11,346 nucleotides of DNA from an uncultured Pseudomonadales bacterium. Lineage in GTDB: Bacteria; Pseudomonadota; Gammaproteobacteria; Pseudomonadales; Cellvibrionaceae. The notes below the pieces were generated by a model, which was not told the DNA's origin, made no database searches, and saw only the letters and a list, made by a program, of their open reading frames with translations. The stretch spans positions 1-11,346 of the forward strand of contig CALIUX010000246.1 in NCBI GenBank assembly GCA_938048505.1, written 5' to 3'. Below are positions 7,157 to 11,346 of the stretch, piece after piece (positions within the stretch are counted from its first letter, which is position 1; the number at the start of each line of letters is the position of its first letter). Position numbers and translations under genes: made by a program.

Positions 7157-7173
7157 AGCAAGCTTTGGGCCAA
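7157..7173 (-). promoter_or_regulatory. Candidate sigma-54 (-24/-12) promoter upstream of rpoN
   Basis: The minus-strand sequence TTGGCCCAAAGCTTGCT has GG and GC separated by exactly ten bases. It matches 12 of the 14 defined positions of the consensus YTGGCACGRNNNTTGCW. It points toward rpoN, with a start expected near 7146 and a leader of about 85 bases. It suggests sigma-54 autoregulation. I could not identify an activator binding site upstream. Confidence 0.55.
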
Positions 7174-7308
7174 ACGAATGTGCGGTAGCTTTACTGCGCT
7201 GAGTTGTATGGCGCTTTTTGTGACTTTTTGCCGCTATATCGCATGAGCTATTTGGGCTAATAACGTGTTTTATTCACAAAGCCCTGTACTGTTACGCGTG
7301 ATTGAGTG

Positions 7309-8034
7309 TTACAGCTTAAAATCTTTGCCCAGATAGACTTCTTGAACCTTATCGTTTTTCAGTACATCTTCTGGTGCCCCTGAGGCAATAATATGCCCTT
7401 CACCCACTATATACGCTTGCTCGCAGATATCGAGTGTTTCGCGCACATTATGGTCAGTAATTAATACGCCGATTCCTCGGTCTCGTAAATGCGAGACAAT
7501 ACTTTTGATGTCAGAAACGGATATCGGGTCAACCCCCGCAAATGGCTCATCTAATAAAATAAACTGCGGATCGGCCGCGAGTGCACGCGCAATTTCAACG
7601 CGCCGCCGCTCACCTCCAGACAGAGCCATCCCTAAGCTGTCTTTGATATGGGTAATATTAAACTCTTCTAGTAGTGCTTGAGTCTTTTGGTTGCGATCTT
7701 TACGAGTGAGACCTTTGCGTGTTTCAAGGATCGCCAGTATGTTCTCAGTGACAGTAAGTTTACGAAAAACAGATGCTTCTTGTGGTAAGTACCCAAGGCC
7801 CAACTTGGCGCGTTCATGAATGGGCTTACGGCTGACATCAACATCATTGATAAATACGCGACCTTGATCAGCTTTGACAATGCCTGCGACCATGTAAAAG
7901 CAGGTGGTTTTCCCCGCGCCATTGGGGCCAAGCAAGCCGACAATTTGATTGGTTTCAACCCGCAGGGAAACGTCCATCACAATTTTACGGTTGCCGTAGC
8001 TCTTGGCAAGGTTTTGGGCTTCTAGTGTCGCCAT
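7309..8034 (-). CDS. lptB: LptB, ATPase of the LPS export ABC transporter
   Basis: A 241-aa cytoplasmic ATP-binding subunit that, with LptF and LptG (not in the window), extracts LPS from the inner membrane and pushes it along the Lpt bridge. Walker A GPNGAGKT 36-43, Q-loop Q85, signature LSGGERRR 138-145, Walker B FILLDEP 158-164 with catalytic E163, and switch H195 in TDHNVRET. All match E. coli LptB positions. F90 and R91 lie in the groove that contacts LptFG. Its ATG overlaps the lptA stop by one base (TAATG at 8032-8036), so it is translationally coupled. The stop is followed by a 247-base gap before rpoN. Confidence 0.98.
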   Translation of the reverse strand: MATLEAQNLAKSYGNRKIVMDVSLRVETNQIVGLLGPNGAGKTTCFYMVAGIVKADQGRVFINDVDVSRKPIHERAKLGLGYLPQEASVFRKLTVTENILAILETRKGLTRKDRNQKTQALLEEFNITHIKDSLGMALSGGERRRVEIARALAADPQFILLDEPFAGVDPISVSDIKSIVSHLRDRGIGVLITDHNVRETLDICEQAYIVGEGHIIASGAPEDVLKNDKVQEVYLGKDFKL

Positions 8035-8621
8035 TACTGCGTATTCTCGATGGTGTTATCTGTAGAGGCGTTATTATCGCGTTTAGTGTTAAGGGCTTTG
8101 GGGGGAATGACCATGCGCACCCGCTCTTGCTGGTTTTGATTGCCGCTGGCTTTGACAACAGACTTTCTTACATCGTATTCGATACGCGTGCCCGATAGGC
8201 TGGTGCCTTCTTGCTGCAACGAAGCTTCTTTTATCAAGCGTAAGCTTTCTTGGTCGATGCGGTACTCAATAGTATGCGCTTTGGCGATGACTTTACCGAC
8301 ATCTTCACTTGGTTGTTGTTGATATTGTGCCGGTTTTCCGCGTGCAATAATCTTAGTCACTTTGTCTTTGTTGTTATAAATAATAATTTTATCGGCATCA
8401 ATTCGCATCGAACCTTGCGCCATTTGCACATTGCCAGAATAGGTAATAGTACCGGCTAACTCATCTCGCTCAGCCGTATCGGCATCGATGGTAATAGGCT
8501 GGTTGCGATCACTTTCTAGTGCCCAGACTGGCGAAAGGGGCAGTAGTAGGGTTAGCGAGCAGAGTAAAACAGTAACTGCGCGGTGTAATACGGTTTTATA
8601 ACGGTTATCTGATGGGTACAT
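8034..8621 (-). CDS. lptA: LptA, periplasmic LPS bridge protein
   Basis: A soluble periplasmic beta-jellyroll protein that polymerises between LptC and LptD to carry LPS across the periplasm. With the ATG at 8621 it is 195 aa. A basic N-region and a hydrophobic stretch (about 11-33) precede a likely signal-peptidase site PVWA-LESD after residue 34. The OstA-type core includes [21 protein letters not shown] and similar strands. An upstream in-frame ATG at 8636 would add five residues, but only the ATG at 8621 has a good ribosome site (AGGGGG, 4 bases before). It overlaps the end of lptC by 17 bases and lptB by one base. The C-terminal tail is polar and Asn/Thr-rich. Confidence 0.94.
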   Translation of the reverse strand: MYPSDNRYKTVLHRAVTVLLCSLTLLLPLSPVWALESDRNQPITIDADTAERDELAGTITYSGNVQMAQGSMRIDADKIIIYNNKDKVTKIIARGKPAQYQQQPSEDVGKVIAKAHTIEYRIDQESLRLIKEASLQQEGTSLSGTRIEYDVRKSVVKASGNQNQQERVRMVIPPKALNTKRDNNASTDNTIENTQ

Positions 8622-9207
8622 GCTGCCCCCTGACATTGGCTAAGAGCTTAATGCGTTGTGTTTTCATATTAACTTCCAAGCCGTCGGTTGTGAGTGTTCC
8701 CGTGGGGGAAGCGATATGGACATGCGCCTCAGTGAAAAGCCGCTTTTCCTCTGGGAATATTGCAATTTCTTCGGTTTTGAGCTCAATTCGAGCGCCTTTT
8801 AATTGTGATTTTTCATCGCTTTTTTGCCACACAACAACATCATCCCAAAGCTCTAGCTTACTACCTTTGTCTGAAACTTTGCCTTGCTTAGCTGTGAGGT
8901 GCCAAGGGTTTTTGTCACCATATAAAATAAATTTAGGTGCGGTAATGAGCATATGGTCTGCATCTGAACTGTGACCCACATCGGCGCGAAAATGCTTGAG
9001 TGTGACCGCATCAAATACGTAGCTTAGCATTCCCGATTCATCAAAATGACTTGTGCGTGCATCGTGTAGCACTGCATAAGGAAACCGCTCAACCGACTCT
9101 GGCTTATCACTGGCCAGAGGGTTAAGGAGCTCTGGGCGAGTATCCCACAGCACGACAATGCCAATTGTAATGACACAAATCAGTGTTATATAAAACCCAT
9201 TTTTCAC
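8605..9207 (-). CDS. lptC: LptC, inner-membrane LPS transport protein
   Basis: A 200-aa bitopic inner-membrane protein that receives LPS from LptBFG and passes it to LptA. One N-terminal membrane segment (about 4-20, FYITLICVITIGIVVLW) is followed by a periplasmic jellyroll domain. The usual C-terminal pattern TGTLTTDGLEVNMKTQRIKLLANVRG is visible. The start is GTG at 9207; a TGA five codons upstream in frame leaves no earlier start. The closest ribosome-site candidate is weak. It is separated from kdsC by 231 bases, whereas these genes are often adjacent, so lptC-lptA-lptB may have its own promoter. Confidence 0.94.
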   Translation of the reverse strand: MKNGFYITLICVITIGIVVLWDTRPELLNPLASDKPESVERFPYAVLHDARTSHFDESGMLSYVFDAVTLKHFRADVGHSSDADHMLITAPKFILYGDKNPWHLTAKQGKVSDKGSKLELWDDVVVWQKSDEKSQLKGARIELKTEEIAIFPEEKRLFTEAHVHIASPTGTLTTDGLEVNMKTQRIKLLANVRGQHVPIR

Positions 9208-9221
9208 GATAAATGCATCTC

Positions 9222-9251
9222 AATAGAGTAAGCCAAAATAGAGTATGTCAT
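9222..9251. repeat. Two-copy 15-bp direct repeat just upstream of lptC
   Basis: AATAGAGTAAGCCAA (9222-9236) and AATAGAGTATGTCAT (9237-9251) share their first nine bases and abut exactly. The repeat lies 15 bases upstream of the lptC GTG, within its leader or promoter. No clear promoter consensus could be assigned in this gap. Confidence 0.5.
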
Positions 9252-9376
9252 ACCTATTTCTATTTATAAAAAAGGACGCTATAAAAACTGTGTAACGGTA
9301 AAGCCTTTTCAAATGATATGAAGCTGTTCAGCCTTGGGGTGCGTTTTGCTGCTATTCAGCATATTGTATAGCCAGC

Positions 9377-9446
9377 GCTCAATAGTTAGTGCTCAATGGT
9401 CATGTTTGATGAGTACTGTTCGATGAGCACTACTTGATTCAGTGAC
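9377..9446. repeat. 14-bp repeats arranged in inverted orientation at the kdsC end
   Basis: Two direct copies begin with GCTCAAT (9377 and 9391). Two more copies of GATGAG(T/C)AC begin at 9408 and 9422, again 14 bases apart, and a weaker unit runs to 9446 over the kdsC stop. The two halves are roughly complementary: AGTGCTCA (9388-9395) pairs with TGAGCACT (9424-9431). RNA from kdsC could therefore fold here. No U-run follows. Confidence 0.55.
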
Positions 9447-9990
9447 CCGTAAAATGCCCAACGATAGCATCATAGTGGCCTTGCGCTTTCAGCAGTGCAT
9501 CGCAGGCTTCTCTAACGGCACCTTGGCCACCGGGCCTGCGGCTACTCCAATGGGCTCGACTGAGTACTTCATGGTGACCTCCCACAACGGTAAGTGCTAA
9601 ACCGACTCGCCGCATGACATGTAGGTCTGGCAAGTCATCCCCCATATGAGCGATTTCATCTAATGCCGGTGGGTTGTCGAGTGTTGCGAGCAGCTCTTGC
9701 AGTGCGACAAATTTATCTTCTCGACCTTGTGCAATTAATGAGATGCCTAGTTCTTGGCAGCGCTTGGCAACGATTTGGCTTTTTCGGCCGGTGATAACGG
9801 CAACGGTCATGCCTGATTTTTGTAAAAGCTTAATGCCTTGGCCGTCAAGTGTATTAAACGTTTTGGATTCTTCGCCGCTATTGGTGAATGTGACGCCACC
9901 CTCGCTGAGTACCCCGTCTACATCTAGCACTAGCATTTTGATGGCTTGGGCGCGTTTGTGCGCATCATGGTTGAATGTATTGAGTGTCAT
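9439..9990 (-). CDS. kdsC: KdsC, Kdo-8-phosphate phosphatase
   Basis: A 183-aa cytoplasmic HAD-superfamily phosphatase that removes phosphate from Kdo 8-phosphate to give Kdo, which is then activated by KdsB for lipid A-core assembly. The HAD motif I DVDGVL has nucleophile D23 and acid/base D25. Motif II is the TGR segment, and motif IV is GDDLPD. Length is normal; the family has no cap domain and works as a tetramer. Its ATG overlaps the kdsD stop by one base (TAATG at 9988-9992), with AGGACT about 10 bases before, so the two are translationally coupled. Confidence 0.96.
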   Translation of the reverse strand: MTLNTFNHDAHKRAQAIKMLVLDVDGVLSEGGVTFTNSGEESKTFNTLDGQGIKLLQKSGMTVAVITGRKSQIVAKRCQELGISLIAQGREDKFVALQELLATLDNPPALDEIAHMGDDLPDLHVMRRVGLALTVVGGHHEVLSRAHWSSRRPGGQGAVREACDALLKAQGHYDAIVGHFTGH

Positions 9991-10970
9991 TAAACAAGTC
10001 CTGAGCGGAGTAAGTCATGTAAATGCAGTACGCCTTGCAGGCTTTGTTCTGCATCGGCCACAATAAGTGTGGTGATTTTTTGAGATTCCATCGCTTCGAG
10101 TGCTTGAATCGCTAATGTTTCGCCTGTAACTGTTCTGGGGTTGCGCGTCATGAGCGCTTCGATGGGACCTTTGTGAATATCTTGCCCAGTATCTAACGCG
10201 CGCCGGAGGTCGCCATCGGTAAAAATACCCAATACTTTCTGTTTGGTATCGACAACGGTTGTCATGCCCAAGTTCTTTGAGCTCATCATGGCGAGTGCAT
10301 CATTGAGGCTGGTATTGGCAGAGACGTAGGGTATGTCATCCCCAGTGCGCATAACATCGGCTACCCTCAGTAATAATCGGCGGCCAAGTGTGCCCCCTGG
10401 GTGTGATCGAGCAAAGTCTTCGCGGCTAAAATTTCTGGCTTCTAGCAAGGCAACGGCAAGGGCGTCGCCCATTGCTAGGCTGGCGGTCGTGCTTGCCGTG
10501 GGTGCTAAATTAAGTGGGCAGGCTTCTTTGATGACGCTAGTGCTTAACGTGATGTCGGCATCGCGTGCCAATGTAGAGTCCGTGCGACCTACCATGGCAA
10601 TAATACTTGTACCCAGTTGGCGTAGCGCTGGCAGCAGAGCGAGAACTTCTGCTGAGTTGCCAGAATTAGACAGCATAATGATGCAGTCATCACGTGTGAT
10701 CATACCCAAATCGCCATGGCTCGCTTCCGAGGGGTGTACAAAAAAAGCGGGCGAGCCTGTGCTGGCAAAGGTGGCGGCGATTTTTTTACCAATATGGCCT
10801 GATTTGCCTACACCAATTACAGCTATTCGGCCTTTGCAACTTAGCAAGCTTTCACAGGCTTCGGCAAAGGCCTTATCTAAAGTATTGCCAAGAGCGCTCA
10901 CAGCATCGGCTTCTATCTGCAATGTGCGCTTACCAGATTCAATAAATTGTTGATGCAGTGTTTGTGTCAT
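9990..10970 (-). CDS. kdsD: KdsD, D-arabinose 5-phosphate isomerase
   Basis: A 326-aa cytoplasmic enzyme that converts D-ribulose 5-phosphate to D-arabinose 5-phosphate, the first committed step to Kdo. An SIS sugar-isomerase domain (about 40-185) is followed by two CBS domains (about 205-265 and 272-326). The residues matching the E. coli active site K59, E111, E152 and H193 are K56, E108, E149 and H190, all shifted by three. The start is the ATG at 10970; no good ribosome site is seen, and a 12-base direct repeat (TTATGGGAGC twice) covers the region just upstream. It follows the yrbG-like gene and precedes kdsC, the common gammaproteobacterial order. Confidence 0.97.
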   Translation of the reverse strand: MTQTLHQQFIESGKRTLQIEADAVSALGNTLDKAFAEACESLLSCKGRIAVIGVGKSGHIGKKIAATFASTGSPAFFVHPSEASHGDLGMITRDDCIIMLSNSGNSAEVLALLPALRQLGTSIIAMVGRTDSTLARDADITLSTSVIKEACPLNLAPTASTTASLAMGDALAVALLEARNFSREDFARSHPGGTLGRRLLLRVADVMRTGDDIPYVSANTSLNDALAMMSSKNLGMTTVVDTKQKVLGIFTDGDLRRALDTGQDIHKGPIEALMTRNPRTVTGETLAIQALEAMESQKITTLIVADAEQSLQGVLHLHDLLRSGLV

Positions 10971-10973
10971 GGT

Positions 10974-10997
10974 TTATGGGAGCAGTTATGGGAGCTA
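10974..10997. repeat. 12-bp direct repeat in the kdsD leader
   Basis: TTATGGGAGC occurs at 10974-10983 and again at 10986-10995, 12 bases apart, immediately upstream of the kdsD ATG where a ribosome site would be expected. On the coding strand it reads GCTCCCATAA twice and shows no Shine-Dalgarno-like sequence. Confidence 0.5.
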
Positions 10998-11025
10998 TTG
11001 ATGCAATAAAGCTGAATAGATGTGT

Positions 11026-11092
11026 CTTAGCATGTAGGCCTTAGCGTACATATTGCACTTAACATAATAGGACTTACATACATAGGGCTTAA
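11026..11092. repeat. Degenerate ~15-bp tandem array upstream of kdsD
   Basis: The core CTTA recurs at 11026, 11040, 11058, 11073 and 11088 (steps of 14, 18, 15 and 15 bases). Units such as CTTACATACATAGGG (11073-11087) and CTTAACATAATAGGA (11058-11072) are clearly related. The CTTAA core and the period resemble the rpoN-ptsN array. The last units are mirrored in the inverted repeat that overlaps this array. Confidence 0.55.
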
Positions 11093-11125
11093 CGTTACTG
11101 TTAAGCCCTATGTATGTAAGTCCTA
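11068..11125. repeat. 26-bp perfect inverted repeat (large hairpin) downstream of the antiporter gene
   Basis: Bases 11068-11093 are perfectly complementary to 11100-11125, with a 6-base loop GTTACT. The stem begins 7 bases past the yrbG-like stop codon. No U-run follows on the minus strand (TTATGTTAAG), so it is not a textbook terminator, although a 26-bp stem could still stop polymerase or protect the mRNA end. The left arm is made of the 15-bp repeat units of the overlapping array. Confidence 0.9.
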
Positions 11126-11132
11126 GCCGTGT

Positions 11133-11346
11133 TTAAGTCGTTGCTTGGAACAATAGCACGTAATACCCTGCATACAGGCTTAACAAGAGCAAACCAATGG
11201 GCCACCCAATTCCCGCTTTCTGCTTGTCTTTACTCATCCAATAACCGACGGCAATAAATACGCAGAGTAACAAGGTCATACCCGCCATGCTTAAGTAATC
11301 GCGCTGGAAGGCTGCCGGTTCAACAAGAGTGGTTTGCACAAGCCCA
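11133..11346 (-). CDS. yrbG: C-terminal end of a YrbG/CaxA-like calcium/sodium antiporter (partial, cut by window edge)
   Basis: The frame is open to the window edge, with stop TAA at 11133-11135. The visible end, about 71 aa, has two membrane segments (LSMAGMTLLLCVFIAVGYWM and GIGWPIGLLLLSLYAGYYVLLF) joined by a short charged linker SKDKQKA. The pattern of an RDY segment, a helix, a charged loop, and a final G-rich helix ending YxxLL resembles the C-terminus of the Na+/Ca2+ exchanger family. In E. coli yrbG lies directly before kdsD, as here. A GTG at 11339 could instead start a small separate membrane protein of 68 aa. I favour the partial antiporter from the family pattern and gene order, not from a full-length match. 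Confidence 0.65.
   Translation of the reverse strand, partial: GLVQTTLVEPAAFQRDYLSMAGMTLLLCVFIAVGYWMSKDKQKAGIGWPIGLLLLSLYAGYYVLLFQATT

Noticed and set aside
10333..10953. 206-codon open frame on the plus strand
   Set aside because: It lies entirely antisense to kdsD, whose active-site residues are all intact, and its product resembles no family I recognise.

Overview
The window carries a conserved housekeeping block of a Gram-negative gammaproteobacterium. The evidence is the LPS genes (kdsD, kdsC, lptC, lptA, lptB) followed by rpoN and the nitrogen-PTS genes (ptsN, rapZ, npr), plus mgtE, darP and mtfA. Moderate base composition and this gene order suggest a non-enteric, possibly marine lineage of the Pseudomonas/Cellvibrio type. 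That placement is inference and the species cannot be read from the sequence.

Layout from the left. A plus-strand mtfA-like peptidase gene with a C-terminal SEC-C zinc motif (62-892) converges on a minus-strand tRNA-Arg(ACG) gene (1040-1116), with a bidirectional terminator between them. Every other gene is on the minus strand, so transcription runs right to left. In transcription order these are: the C-terminal end of a YrbG-like Ca/Na antiporter (cut by the window edge), kdsD-kdsC (1-base overlap), lptC-lptA-lptB (overlapping), rpoN, ptsN, rapZ-npr (4-base overlap), mgtE and darP. The tRNA promoter abuts the end of darP.

How the genes work together. KdsD and KdsC make two steps of the Kdo pathway. 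LptC, LptA and LptB provide the periplasmic bridge and the ATPase that move finished LPS to the outer membrane. RpoN is sigma-54. PtsN and Npr are the phosphocarriers of the nitrogen PTS, and RapZ is the regulator usually encoded with them. MgtE imports Mg2+, DarP assists 50S ribosome assembly, and MtfA is a zinc peptidase.

The notable points lie mainly between the genes. The hpf gene that usually sits between rpoN and ptsN is absent, and its place holds a degenerate 15-bp tandem array. Similar short-period (14-15 bp) repeats occur in three other places, and there is a 26-bp perfect inverted repeat downstream of the antiporter gene. A strong match to the sigma-54 promoter consensus lies upstream of rpoN itself. 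RapZ lacks the four basic residues used for small-RNA binding in E. coli. I found no mobile element, CRISPR array, defence system or new multi-gene system; no intergenic gap exceeds 300 bases.
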